Below are positions 17,361 through 26,038 of a stretch of 64,000 nt of DNA, one piece after another. Under the pieces are notes generated by a model, which saw only the letters and a program-made list of their open reading frames with translations, did not search any database and was not told the DNA's origin. Made by a program: the position numbers and the translations under genes. Origin of the DNA: Rhodanobacter_A agri (GTDB lineage: Bacteria; Pseudomonadota; Gammaproteobacteria; Xanthomonadales; Rhodanobacteraceae); NCBI RefSeq assembly GCF_044904705.1, contig NZ_JADIKL010000011.1, positions 28,676-92,675 on the forward strand, written 5' to 3'. Position 1 is the first letter of the stretch. Each line of letters opens with the position of its first letter.

Positions 17361-17896
17361 ACGGCATGCGCATTCGTTCCCGCCGAACTTGTCGTGGCGT
17401 CGCTACCCGGATGGCGACGCGCTGCGGTGGCGGAACACGCCACCAGGCGCAGCGCGGCGTGGTGGCGGTGGAATTCGCGCTGGTATTCCTGTTCGGTGTG
17501 CTGCCGCTTCTGTTGCTTACCCTGTCGGGGGTGCTGATTTTCGCTGCCAAGCAGTCGTTGGCGCTGGCGGCGGCCAATGGCGCGCGCGCGGCCTTGCGCT
17601 ACGGCAGCGACGGCTCGCTGGCCGGGCGCGAGGCAGCGGCCTGCACGACAGCGGCGCAGTCGATGAACTGGCTGCTGAGTTTTTCCGGCGCATCGCAGGC
17701 GTGCCCCACGCCGCTGATCGCCGTCACCGCGGTCCCCTGCCCATCGGCTGCAAGCGTGCAGTGCGTGCAGGTGACCACGACCTTCGATTACGACGCGCAC
17801 CCCTTCATACCGGGCACCGCCACGGTGTACGGCTGGGTGCTGGGCAAGGATTTGAGCAGCACGGCCTTGGTTCAACTGGATACCACCGGCGATTGA
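17354..17896 (+). CDS. tadE: TadE-like pseudopilin
   Basis: The 180-residue protein has a basic leader, then QRG/VVAVEFALVFLFGVLP, a prepilin-type cleavage site with Glu5 and a single hydrophobic helix. The rest is a small periplasmic domain with paired cysteines (ACTTAAQ, SQACPTP, VPCPSA, VQCVQV). TadE proteins are minor pseudopilins needed for Flp pilus assembly. The ATG at 17354 overlaps the cpaA stop; the ATG at 17366 is an alternative. Confidence 0.88.
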   Translation: MVNGMRIRSRRTCRGVATRMATRCGGGTRHQAQRGVVAVEFALVFLFGVLPLLLLTLSGVLIFAAKQSLALAAANGARAALRYGSDGSLAGREAAACTTAAQSMNWLLSFSGASQACPTPLIAVTAVPCPSAASVQCVQVTTTFDYDAHPFIPGTATVYGWVLGKDLSSTALVQLDTTGD

Positions 17897-17924
17897 AGTT
17901 CGGTCGCCACGGATGGGGGGTGCG

Positions 17925-18953
17925 ATGCAGAAGATCACGCGCATGGTTGCGTTGCTGCTGGTGCTGCTGGCCGTGGTACTCGCCGTGCTGGCGATCATGC
18001 TGGGTCGTCATACGACCGGGGCGTCGCGGAACGTGGCGGGCGTCGCCACGGCAGCAGCGGAAACGGCCCGTGCCGCGCAGGCGCAGGGCATGGCCGTGGC
18101 GGTGGCGGCTACCACCTTGCCGCCCGGCGTGCCGATTGCCCCGGACGCGTTGCAATTGGCGCAGTGGCCGCAGCATCCGGCCGGCGCATTTGCCGATGTA
18201 GCTTCGGCGGCCGGTGGCATTCCGTTGGTCAGGATTCCCGCGGGCACGCCGGTGGTGGCAAGCCTGCTCGCCCACGACTTGGCGATGGCACTGCGCCCGG
18301 GCGAGCGTGCGATCGCGGTGCCGGTCGACGAACAAGCCGGTGCCGGCAATCGAATCCGGCCTGGCGACTATGTGGATGTCTTCCTCAGCCTGAAGGCAGC
18401 GCCCGGTACCGACAACGGCAAGGCATCGACGGATCCCACGCAGACGCGATTACTGCTGTCGCGCCTGCGCGTGCTGGCCTACGGTGACGAGGATCTGCCC
18501 GTGCCGCCGCACGCCGATGACGCGAAACCGGCGGATACCGGCAAATCGTCCGCGGCCTCGCGCGATGGCGATGCCCAGCGCGCCGCGCCGCACACCGCCG
18601 TGCTGGCGGTGCCGGTCCAGGATGCCGACCACCTGCTGCTTGGCGCGCAGAACGGCAAGCTGTCGCTGGCGTTGCGGCGTCCGGATGACGAGGGCGGTCC
18701 CGATCATGCGCTGTTCCCGCCGCCTCGCGGCGTGCTGGTCGCACGCAGCGATCTCGGTGCGGAGCAGAAGCAGTCGCTGGCGTCGCCCGAGAACCGCGCC
18801 TATGCCGGCATCGATGGGGTGGATCTTGCCGGCAGGGCATCGGCCAGGCCGATGCCCTTCGCCGCCGGGCATCGCGCAGTTGCCTCGCAGGGCGTGGAGG
18901 TGATCCGCGGTACGGGCAGCGAGGCGCACGGCAACCGGAGCAATTCACCGTGA
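17925..18953 (+). CDS. cpaB: Flp pilus assembly protein CpaB/RcpC
   Basis: The protein is 342 residues. An N-terminal membrane anchor (VALLLVLLAVVLAVLAIML) is followed by a SAF-like region (MAVAVAATTLPPGVPIAPDA ... LRPGERAIAVPVDEQAGAGN) and NRIRPGDYVDVFLSL, typical of CpaB. It probably sits in the periplasm with the secretin. The ATG at 17925 follows GGGGGG. The stop overlaps the next gene's start. Confidence 0.92.
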   Translation: MQKITRMVALLLVLLAVVLAVLAIMLGRHTTGASRNVAGVATAAAETARAAQAQGMAVAVAATTLPPGVPIAPDALQLAQWPQHPAGAFADVASAAGGIPLVRIPAGTPVVASLLAHDLAMALRPGERAIAVPVDEQAGAGNRIRPGDYVDVFLSLKAAPGTDNGKASTDPTQTRLLLSRLRVLAYGDEDLPVPPHADDAKPADTGKSSAASRDGDAQRAAPHTAVLAVPVQDADHLLLGAQNGKLSLALRRPDDEGGPDHALFPPPRGVLVARSDLGAEQKQSLASPENRAYAGIDGVDLAGRASARPMPFAAGHRAVASQGVEVIRGTGSEAHGNRSNSP

Positions 18954-20299
18954 GGTCGATGATGCGGCAAGCGATGTCACGAACGCATTCCCTTGCGGCC
19001 ACCGGCCTCGTTGCGGCTATCGCGGTGTTGTCGCTGGCGCCCGCAGTCATGGCGGCGGCGCCGGAAGCCTCGGTGGTGTTGCAAGTGCATGAGCAGCGGC
19101 CATGGACCTTGCCACGCAGCCTGGAGCGCGTGGCGATCGCCGATCCCGCGGTGGCGGACCTGGTGATGCTGAAGGGGCGGCGCGAGGCCTTGCTGGTCGG
19201 CAAGCAGGCGGGACAGACCACCTTGCTGATCTGGCAGCGTGGCGAAGCGGCACCGCAGCGTCTGGCCGTGCAGGTACGCGGCGCGGTGCAGGAACAGTTG
19301 CAGGACGGCAGCGGCACCGGCCTCACGGTGCAGGATGGCACGGCGTTGCTGCGGGGTAGTGTCCCCAGCCTGCTCGACCACGAGCGCAGCCGCGAAGCCG
19401 CGGCGGCGGCGGTCGGCGACAAGGGACGGGTGGCTGATACCTCCACGGTGGACAGCGGCGGCGTGGTGCAGGTGGACGTGAAGGTGGTCGAGTTCGACAA
19501 GACCGCGATGAGCCAGATCGGTCTGAACTTCCAGGCCGGCAACAACGGCTTCAGCTACGGCTTCGGCAAGACCGCCGCCGCCTCCGGCAACGGTTCCGGC
19601 AGTGGTGGCGCGCTGTCGTCCGCCTTCAGCCTGGTGGCGGGACACAAGAGTGCCGACGGACATCATTTCTGGAACGCCGACATCGACCTGCTGCAGTCCG
19701 ATGGCATGGCCCGGGTGCTGGCCGAACCCTCGCTGGTCGCGCTGTCCGGGCAAAGCGCCAGCTTCCTCGCTGGTGGCGAGCTGCCTATCCCCGAGCCGCA
19801 GGGGCTGGGCACCACCACCATCATCTACAAGCAGTTCGGCATCGGCCTCACGGTGACGCCGACCGTACTGTCGGCCGACCGCATCGCGCTCAAGGTGGCG
19901 CCGGAGGCAAGCGATCTCGACTACACCAATGCGGTTACCCTCGACGGCATCTCGGTGCCGGCGATCACCACCCGCCGCGCCGACACCACGGTGGAACTGG
20001 GTGATGGCGAGACGTTCGTGATCGGCGGGCTGGTCAGCCAGTCGATCAGCTCCCAGGTGGACAAGATCCCGCTGCTGGGCGACATTCCGGTCATCGGGGT
20101 GTTCTTTCGCGATTTGAGCTACAGCCGGCAGGACAAGGAACTCGTCATCGCCGTCACGCCGCACCTGATAAAACCGTTCGCGCGCGGCAGCAAGCTGCCG
20201 ATGCCCGGACAGCGTGAGGCGCAGCCGAACCAGCCGGTGTGGGGCTCGTTTCTGCTCAACCCGGCGGGTTCGGATCAGTTGCCGGGATTTTCGCGCTAG
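18950..20299 (+). CDS. cpaC: Tad secretin (CpaC/RcpA), outer-membrane pore
   Basis: The 449-residue protein has a signal peptide (about 1-36, ending AAIAVLSLAPAVMAAA). An N-terminal domain of pilus secretins (PRSLERVAIADPAVADLVML) precedes the secretin core (VLAEPSLVALSGQSASFLAG, GIGLTVTPTVL, IGGLVSQS, KIPLLGDIPVIGVFFR). It forms the outer-membrane channel through which the pilus passes. A GTG at 18950 overlaps the cpaB stop; the ATG at 18959 is also possible. Confidence 0.95.
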   Translation: MRSMMRQAMSRTHSLAATGLVAAIAVLSLAPAVMAAAPEASVVLQVHEQRPWTLPRSLERVAIADPAVADLVMLKGRREALLVGKQAGQTTLLIWQRGEAAPQRLAVQVRGAVQEQLQDGSGTGLTVQDGTALLRGSVPSLLDHERSREAAAAAVGDKGRVADTSTVDSGGVVQVDVKVVEFDKTAMSQIGLNFQAGNNGFSYGFGKTAAASGNGSGSGGALSSAFSLVAGHKSADGHHFWNADIDLLQSDGMARVLAEPSLVALSGQSASFLAGGELPIPEPQGLGTTTIIYKQFGIGLTVTPTVLSADRIALKVAPEASDLDYTNAVTLDGISVPAITTRRADTTVELGDGETFVIGGLVSQSISSQVDKIPLLGDIPVIGVFFRDLSYSRQDKELVIAVTPHLIKPFARGSKLPMPGQREAQPNQPVWGSFLLNPAGSDQLPGFSR

Positions 20300-20311
20300 G
20301 TGAGGTGACCC

Positions 20312-21589
20312 ATGTCCGCTCAGCCTGTCCTGCGACCCGTCGATCAGCCGGAACCCGGCATGAAACTGCGGTTCTGTTCGCCCGATCCCTATCGCGCGGA
20401 ACAACTCGCCGCCAGGTTGAAACAATTGGCGATGGTGCGCTGGGAGAACCTGCCTGCGGCATTGGTAGCCATGCCATCGTCGCTGACGGATGGGCAGCAC
20501 GTGATCCTGCTGGACTTCGCGCCGGATGCCGTCGCCGACTCCGCGGAGCTGGCGAGGCGCCTGCTGACGCGGTCGCCTGAATTGCCCCTGGTCGGCGTGG
20601 GTAGTACGGAGGGTGCGGAAGCTGCCGGCGTGCTGGCGGCGCTGCGTGCCGGCGTGCTCGATTTCATCGATCCGAACATGCCGGACGAGGAGATCCGCTC
20701 GTTGCTGGCGCGGATGCGCGAAGCGGCCGCGCAAGGGCGGCTCCGCGCACCGGTGCAAGCGCCTGCGCCGGTAGCGCGCGGGCGCATCGTGCTGCTGTTG
20801 GGTGTGCGCCCGGGAATCGGCACCAGCACGCTTGCCGCGCACCTGGGCGTATCGGCGATGGGCGGCAACGAACCGGACACGCAACGCCAGGTGCTGCTGC
20901 TGGAACTGGGGCGCCCCGCCGGGGATGCGGCGCTGTACCTGGGCGTCGAAGGCGAGTTCCAGTACAGCGACGCCCTGCGTGGCGCGCACCGCATCGACGC
21001 CACCCTGATCCGTACCGCGCTGGGGCGCCACACCAGCCAGTTGGCCGTGCTCTCGCAACGCAGCGACCTGGCTGAGCCGCCGCGCAGCGAAGACGATAGC
21101 GGCACGCTGATGGAGCGCCTGCGCAACCATTTCGAGCTGCTGCTGTGCGACCTGGGTGGCCTGCCGCTGCCGCAGGTTCCGCTGCCCTTGCTGCAGCTCG
21201 CCGACGAGATCTGGCTGGTCGCCGACCAGAGCATCGGCAGCATGGTGTCGCTGGACGCCGCGCTGCGCGAACTCGGGCAGCGGGGGTTGCGCGATGAGCG
21301 CCTGTCGCTGGTGATCAACCGCTACGACCGGGAAGGCGGCATGGAGCCGGAGCAGGTCGCTCGCCGCTTCGGGTTGCCTTTGCTGGCGGTGTTGCCCGAG
21401 CGCTCGCGCGTGCTGCGCGCCAGCGCCAACCAGGGCTTGCTGCTGCAACAGATCGCGCCACGCGACTCCTATTTGCGTGCCATGCGCCCGCTGCTCGAGC
21501 GACTGCAGCCGGCAACCGCCGCCACGGCGCAGGCGCCGCGGCCGCGTTGGCTCGCCCGTTTGGGAGGCTTCCGATGGAAGAATCAGTGA
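20312..21589 (+). CDS. tadZ: TadZ/CpaE-like pilus-localisation ATPase family protein
   Basis: The 425-residue protein has an N-terminal receiver-like domain (HVILLDFAPDAVAD ... AGVLDFIDPNMPDEE, about 55-135). A ParA/MinD-like domain follows from about 160. Its nucleotide loop reads GVRPGIGTSTLA, without the lysine of a normal Walker A. TadZ proteins position the Tad machine at a pole or focus; several family members have altered ATPase motifs. GAGGTGA precedes the ATG, and the 3' end overlaps the cpaF start by 16 bases. Confidence 0.9.
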   Translation: MSAQPVLRPVDQPEPGMKLRFCSPDPYRAEQLAARLKQLAMVRWENLPAALVAMPSSLTDGQHVILLDFAPDAVADSAELARRLLTRSPELPLVGVGSTEGAEAAGVLAALRAGVLDFIDPNMPDEEIRSLLARMREAAAQGRLRAPVQAPAPVARGRIVLLLGVRPGIGTSTLAAHLGVSAMGGNEPDTQRQVLLLELGRPAGDAALYLGVEGEFQYSDALRGAHRIDATLIRTALGRHTSQLAVLSQRSDLAEPPRSEDDSGTLMERLRNHFELLLCDLGGLPLPQVPLPLLQLADEIWLVADQSIGSMVSLDAALRELGQRGLRDERLSLVINRYDREGGMEPEQVARRFGLPLLAVLPERSRVLRASANQGLLLQQIAPRDSYLRAMRPLLERLQPATAATAQAPRPRWLARLGGFRWKNQ

Positions 21590-22869
21590 TTCCCTACGAA
21601 CAAACCCAGCAGTTCCACGACGTGATGTCGGCGGCGCACGAGTTCCTGCTGAATCGCATCGAGGACAACCATCTCGACATCGCGGCCTGGTCGCGTGACA
21701 CCACCGTCAAGTACGTCGACGCGGAAACCTCGTGCTTCGTGCAGGAATGGCGCATCCCGATCAACGAAGAGGAGATGCGCAAGGTATCGACGGCGCTGGT
21801 CAAGGAATTGGCCGGTTACGGTCCGTTGGACGACCTGCTTGCCGATGCCGAGGTAGAGGACATCCTGGTCAACGGCTACCAGGATGTCTATGTCTCGCGC
21901 CGCGGCGTGCTGGAGCGGGCGCCGGTGCGCTTCATCGACAATCGCCATGTGCTGCGCATCGTGCGCCGCATCCTGGCGCCGCTGGGCCGGCGACTGGACG
22001 AGAGCACGCCGATGGTGGATGCGCGGCTGCCCAACGGCGGCCGCCTCAACGCGGTGATCGAGCCGTTGTCGGTGGGTGGTCCCAGCGTCTCGATCCGCAA
22101 GTTCCGCCGCGACCCGTTCACGCCGGATGACTTGCTCGCGAATGGCACGTTCGACCGCCAGATCGGCGCGCTGCTGCAGGCGGCCGTGGAAGCGCGCTGC
22201 AACATCTTGATCTCCGGCGGCACCAGCTCCGGCAAGACCTCGCTGCTGAATGCGCTGGCATTCCATATCCCGAGGCAGGAGCGCGTGGTGACCATCGAGG
22301 ACACCGCCGAGCTCTCGCTCAACCATCCGCACGTGGTGCGGCTGGAAAGCCGGCTAGGTGGCTTCGACGGCGGCGGCGCGGTGAGCATCCGAGAGCTGGT
22401 GCGCAACAGCTTGCGCATGCGCCCGGACCGCATTGTGGTGGGCGAGGTGCGCGGCGCCGAGGTGTTGGAAATGCTGCAGGCGATGAACACCGGCCACGAC
22501 GGTTCGATGTCCACCATCCACGCCAACTCGCCGCGCGACGGTCTGTACCGGCTGGAGATGCTGGCCGGCTTCGCCGACTTCCAGGGCAGCGAGGACAGCC
22601 TGCGTCGGCAGATCGCCAGCGCCATCGACTTCGTGGTGCAGATCGCGCGGCTGGGCAACGGCCGCCGCGTGATCTCCTCGGTCACCGAGGTCACCGGGGT
22701 CAGCGACCGCATCATCACCACCCAGGAGATGTATCGCTACGAAACCCAGGTCGACGCCAACGGCAACGAGCGCGAGTCCTGGCCCGGGCTGGGCTTCCAG
22801 CCGCATTCGCGCAAGCTGGAGCCGTTCCGGCAGTTCCTGCTGGATGCCGCACGCGAGGTCTGGACGTGA
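21574..22869 (+). CDS. cpaF: Tad secretion ATPase CpaF/TadA
   Basis: This 431-residue hexameric ATPase powers pilus extension. Walker A is ISGGTSSGKTSLL with Lys221. The acid and His boxes include ERVVTIEDTAELSL, RMRPDRIVVGEVRGAEVLEM and TGHDGSMSTIHANSPRD. The N-terminal domain (AGYGPLDDLLADAEVEDILV) is typical of the family. The start at 21574 has GGGAGG upstream. It is coupled to tadB by GTGA. Confidence 0.96.
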   Translation: MEESVIPYEQTQQFHDVMSAAHEFLLNRIEDNHLDIAAWSRDTTVKYVDAETSCFVQEWRIPINEEEMRKVSTALVKELAGYGPLDDLLADAEVEDILVNGYQDVYVSRRGVLERAPVRFIDNRHVLRIVRRILAPLGRRLDESTPMVDARLPNGGRLNAVIEPLSVGGPSVSIRKFRRDPFTPDDLLANGTFDRQIGALLQAAVEARCNILISGGTSSGKTSLLNALAFHIPRQERVVTIEDTAELSLNHPHVVRLESRLGGFDGGGAVSIRELVRNSLRMRPDRIVVGEVRGAEVLEMLQAMNTGHDGSMSTIHANSPRDGLYRLEMLAGFADFQGSEDSLRRQIASAIDFVVQIARLGNGRRVISSVTEVTGVSDRIITTQEMYRYETQVDANGNERESWPGLGFQPHSRKLEPFRQFLLDAAREVWT

Positions 22870-23804
22870 TCTCTGCGCTGGCGCTGCTCAGCGTGGTTTC
22901 GTTGCTGCTGGCCGCGGCGGTGGAACTGTGGTGGGGCAGCCCGTTGCGGCAGCAACACCGGCGCAGCATGGCGCGCCTGGAGAAGAGCCTGGGTGAGCCG
23001 GTGCGCGCGCCGGCCGCCGCCACCCCTGCCGCCGCGCCGCCGTCAGAGCCGGTGCCGGGGCAGGGCATCGCCCAGTGGGTCGACGCGCTGTGCTTGCGCG
23101 CCGACTTGCCGGTTGGCTGGCGCACGCTGCTGTCATTGCTGTTGCCCGGCGTGCTGCTGGCGATGCTTGGTGCGTGGCGCATCGGTACCGCATGGGCGTT
23201 TCCGCTGCTGATCGTCGTCTATGCCATCGGCCTCGGCTTGTGGCTCCGTGCGCGCATCGAACGCCAGCGCAAGCGGCTGGCGCGCCAGCTGCCGGACTTC
23301 CTCGACGCGATGGTGCGCCTGGCCAGCATCGGCAACAGTTTGCCGATGGCGTTCCAATCGTCGGCGGCCACGGTGCAGATGCCCTTGCGCGCCGTGCTCG
23401 ACCGCGCCATCCAGTCCGCGCGCAGCGGCATGGAACTGGATCGCGCGCTGCAACTGGCAGCGCAGCCTTACCGCCTGAACGAGCTGGACCTGTTGCACGT
23501 GGTGCTGGGTACCGGCATGCGCATGGGCGGCCGGGCCGATCACATCCTGCAGCGCATGAGCGACTTCATGCGCGATCTGGACCAGGCGCAGCTCGAATTG
23601 CGCGCGATCACTTCCGAGACCCGCATGTCGGCCTGGGTGCTCGGATTGCTTCCCGTGGTCGTGGCGATCTTCATGACGCTGGTCAATCCCGCGTTCTTCC
23701 ATCCCATGTTCACCGAGCCGATGGGCCACCGCCTCTTGCTGATGGCGCTGGGCCTGGAATTGCTGGGTGGCTTCCTGTTGTATCGGTTGGCGAGGTCGCT
23801 GTGA
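22866..23804 (+). CDS. tadB: Tad inner-membrane platform protein TadB
   Basis: The 312-residue protein has an N-terminal membrane segment, a Pro/Ala-rich cytoplasmic stretch and a type II/IV secretion F domain (QLPDFLDAMVRLASIGNSLP ... RMGGRADHILQRMSDFMRDL), with two C-terminal hydrophobic helices. It starts at a GTG overlapping the cpaF stop. With TadC it forms the platform driven by the ATPase. Confidence 0.93.
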   Translation: MISALALLSVVSLLLAAAVELWWGSPLRQQHRRSMARLEKSLGEPVRAPAAATPAAAPPSEPVPGQGIAQWVDALCLRADLPVGWRTLLSLLLPGVLLAMLGAWRIGTAWAFPLLIVVYAIGLGLWLRARIERQRKRLARQLPDFLDAMVRLASIGNSLPMAFQSSAATVQMPLRAVLDRAIQSARSGMELDRALQLAAQPYRLNELDLLHVVLGTGMRMGGRADHILQRMSDFMRDLDQAQLELRAITSETRMSAWVLGLLPVVVAIFMTLVNPAFFHPMFTEPMGHRLLLMALGLELLGGFLLYRLARSL

Positions 23805-24748
23805 GCGCCGGCCTGTTGCTGGCCCTTGCACTGCTGGCGTTGGCGCTTGGCCTTGCGCTGCTGGGCGTGAGCCTGCTGCAGCGCGTGCGCCAGACCGAGC
23901 AGCGCACCCAGGTGATCGACCAGGCGTTGTCGCGCATGGCGCGCGAGAGCCCACGGCGCGAGGCGGGCGGGGCGCGCTGGCGCGTCGTGCTGGAATGGCT
24001 GGAATCTATCGGTAGGCACTTCGGCGAAGGTCATCTGGGCAAGGCTTTGCTGGCGCCCGAGGATCGGTTGCTGCTCGACCAGATCAATCGCAACGACCGT
24101 TCCGGCCGAGCGATCTTCCTCGGCCTGCGCCTGGCCCTCGCCCTCGTCTTGCCGGTGCTGCTGGCGCTGCTGCTGCGTCCCGAGGGCCTGCGCTTCGTGG
24201 CCGTGCTGGTATTGGGGCTGGCGCTCGGCGTGTGGTTGCCGAAGCTGGTGTTGCGCAGCTGGGCCGAACGCCTGCGCAGGCGCGTGGAAGACGAACTACC
24301 GCTGCTGATCGACCTGCTGCGCCTGCTGCAGGGCGTGGGTTTCAGCATGGATCAGAGCCTGCAGCTGATTGCCGAGCGCTTCCATCCCGTGTTGCCGGTG
24401 CTTGGCCGGGAAATCCGCGACGCCAACATCGCCTACATGCGTGGGCGGCCGCGCGACCAGTCGCTGCGGCGGCTGGCCGAGTCGTTCGGCAACGATGACC
24501 TGAAGAGCCTGGTGCAGATCATCCTGCAGGTGCACCAGCACGGCGGCGCCGTACAAGAGCCGCTGCGCCAGTTTGCCGAACGCCTGCGCGAGCAGCGGCG
24601 CATGAGCATGAAGGAAAAGACCGGCAAGCTTTCGGTGAAGATGACCATGGTGATGATGCTCACTCTGTTGCCCGCGCTGATGCTGGTGCTGGCCGGTCCG
24701 GCAGTGGTGTCGCTGATCGGCACCGTGGTGAAGTTGAGGGGCCATTGA
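23801..24748 (+). CDS. tadC: Tad inner-membrane platform protein TadC
   Basis: The 315-residue paralogue of TadB has an N-terminal transmembrane segment and a central pair of helices. The F domain reads VEDELPLLIDLLRLLQGVGF ... HQHGGAVQEPLRQFAERLRE, with a terminal hydrophobic helix. The GTG start at 23801 overlaps the tadB stop (GTGA). Confidence 0.93.
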   Translation: MSAGLLLALALLALALGLALLGVSLLQRVRQTEQRTQVIDQALSRMARESPRREAGGARWRVVLEWLESIGRHFGEGHLGKALLAPEDRLLLDQINRNDRSGRAIFLGLRLALALVLPVLLALLLRPEGLRFVAVLVLGLALGVWLPKLVLRSWAERLRRRVEDELPLLIDLLRLLQGVGFSMDQSLQLIAERFHPVLPVLGREIRDANIAYMRGRPRDQSLRRLAESFGNDDLKSLVQIILQVHQHGGAVQEPLRQFAERLREQRRMSMKEKTGKLSVKMTMVMMLTLLPALMLVLAGPAVVSLIGTVVKLRGH

Positions 24749-24750
24749 CC

Positions 24751-25614
24751 ATGACACACCACTGCGTGCCGCGTGCACTGGCGCTTTTGTTCGCAGCGGC
24801 CGGATGCTTGTTGCTCGATGCCTGCGCGGCGCGCGGCGGCTATCTGAATCATGTGCAGCCCAGCTTGACGCCGCCGACGCAGGCTTCGGCCACGAGTAGT
24901 CGCGCGATGTACCTCGACCTGATCCGCCAGATGCAGCAGAAGGGCGCCTACTACGCCTCGCTGGCGCACATCGACGCGTTTCGCCAACTCTATGGCGATC
25001 CGCCCGAGCTGCGCCGCCTGCAGGCCGATGCGCTGCGCGAAGTCGGGCAGCCCGCACGGGCCGAAGTCGTATACCGCGGTCTGCTCGGCACCGACCAGGC
25101 CGCGGCTGCCTGGCATGGGCTGGGCTTGATCGATGCGGCTGCCGGCGATCATGCGCAAGCGGAACAGGCGCTGGAGCGGTCGGTCGGCATGGAGCCGATC
25201 AACGTGAATTACCTGGGCGATCTTGGTTACGAGCGATTGCAGTCTGGTCGCATCGCCGCCGCGCGCGAGCCGCTGGCCAAGGCCGCCGAACTGGCGCCGG
25301 ACAGCGTCAAGGCGATCTCCAATCTCGCGTTGTGGATGCTGTTGAGCGACAGGGATGCGCAGGCCGACGCCTTGATGAGCCGCGCCGCGCTGCCGCAAGC
25401 CACGCGCGATGCCGTGCTGCAACTCGCGGCCCATCTGCGCGCGGCCGCGCCGGCCGCGGATGCGGCGCCGGTCGCCGACAACGCAGCGATGCCGCCGGCG
25501 ACATCCGCGCCGCAGGGCATGCGCTCGCAGCCGCCAGCGCGGATCGCCGGCATACCCGGTTCGATGCTCGATCGTTTCGGCCCATCGTCCACGACCACTG
25601 AGGCCCATCCATGA
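24751..25614 (+). CDS. tadD: TadD-like TPR lipoprotein
   Basis: The 287-residue protein has a lipobox LLLDAC at about residue 25. TPR-like helical repeats follow (PARAEVVYRGLLGTDQAAAA, GDHAQAEQALERSVGMEPIN, GRIAAAREPLAKAAELAPDS), then an Ala/Pro-rich tail. TadD is thought to be a pilotin-like lipoprotein that helps the secretin. GAGGGG precedes the ATG. It overlaps the next gene by 4 bases. Confidence 0.88.
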   Translation: MTHHCVPRALALLFAAAGCLLLDACAARGGYLNHVQPSLTPPTQASATSSRAMYLDLIRQMQQKGAYYASLAHIDAFRQLYGDPPELRRLQADALREVGQPARAEVVYRGLLGTDQAAAAWHGLGLIDAAAGDHAQAEQALERSVGMEPINVNYLGDLGYERLQSGRIAAAREPLAKAAELAPDSVKAISNLALWMLLSDRDAQADALMSRAALPQATRDAVLQLAAHLRAAAPAADAAPVADNAAMPPATSAPQGMRSQPPARIAGIPGSMLDRFGPSSTTTEAHP

Positions 25615-26033
25615 AGACCCAGTTCACGCGCATACAGCACGGACCCATGGTCGTTGCGCTGATGGCGGCTTGCCTGCTCACCGCGTCGCCACGAGGCATG
25701 GCCCAGCAGCAGCCGCTGACCGGGCGGATGATGGGCCATGGGGCCGCTGCGCCGTCGCCCGCGCCGTCGGCAGCTGCCGCGCCGTCCGCCACGCCGTCGC
25801 AGCAAGCCGATGCGAATCCCGCATCCGCGCCGGCGTTCCGCGCGAACGAAGTCGGCGACACCACACGCTACCTGCTCGGCCTGCAGGCCGACGACGACCG
25901 GCCCGGTACACGCCTGCCCATGCTGGGCAACCAGGCCAGCGCCGGTTACGACCGCTACATGAAGAGCTTCAACCACGGCATTCCGGAGTTCTACGAATCG
26001 AGCGTGGGCAAGAACGGCAGCGGCGGGAGATAG
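25611..26033 (+). CDS. DUF3613-family secreted protein of the Tad locus
   Basis: The 140-residue protein has a signal peptide (about 1-31, ending SPRGMAQ), a low-complexity Ala/Pro/Ser region, and a conserved C-terminal block (VGDTTRYLLGLQADD ... SAGYDRYMKSFNHGIPEFYE) as in DUF3613 proteins. These occur almost only beside tadD and tadG, so it is a probable but uncharacterised Tad component. It is coupled to tadD by ATGA. Confidence 0.82.
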   Translation: MKTQFTRIQHGPMVVALMAACLLTASPRGMAQQQPLTGRMMGHGAAAPSPAPSAAAAPSATPSQQADANPASAPAFRANEVGDTTRYLLGLQADDDRPGTRLPMLGNQASAGYDRYMKSFNHGIPEFYESSVGKNGSGGR

Positions 26034-26038
26034 CTGCC

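Noticed and set aside
18977..21448. Open frame of about 820 codons on the minus strand across the Tad secretin and TadZ genes
   Set aside because: It is antisense to two genes with clear family motifs and has His/Arg/Gln-rich shadow composition typical of GC-rich DNA.
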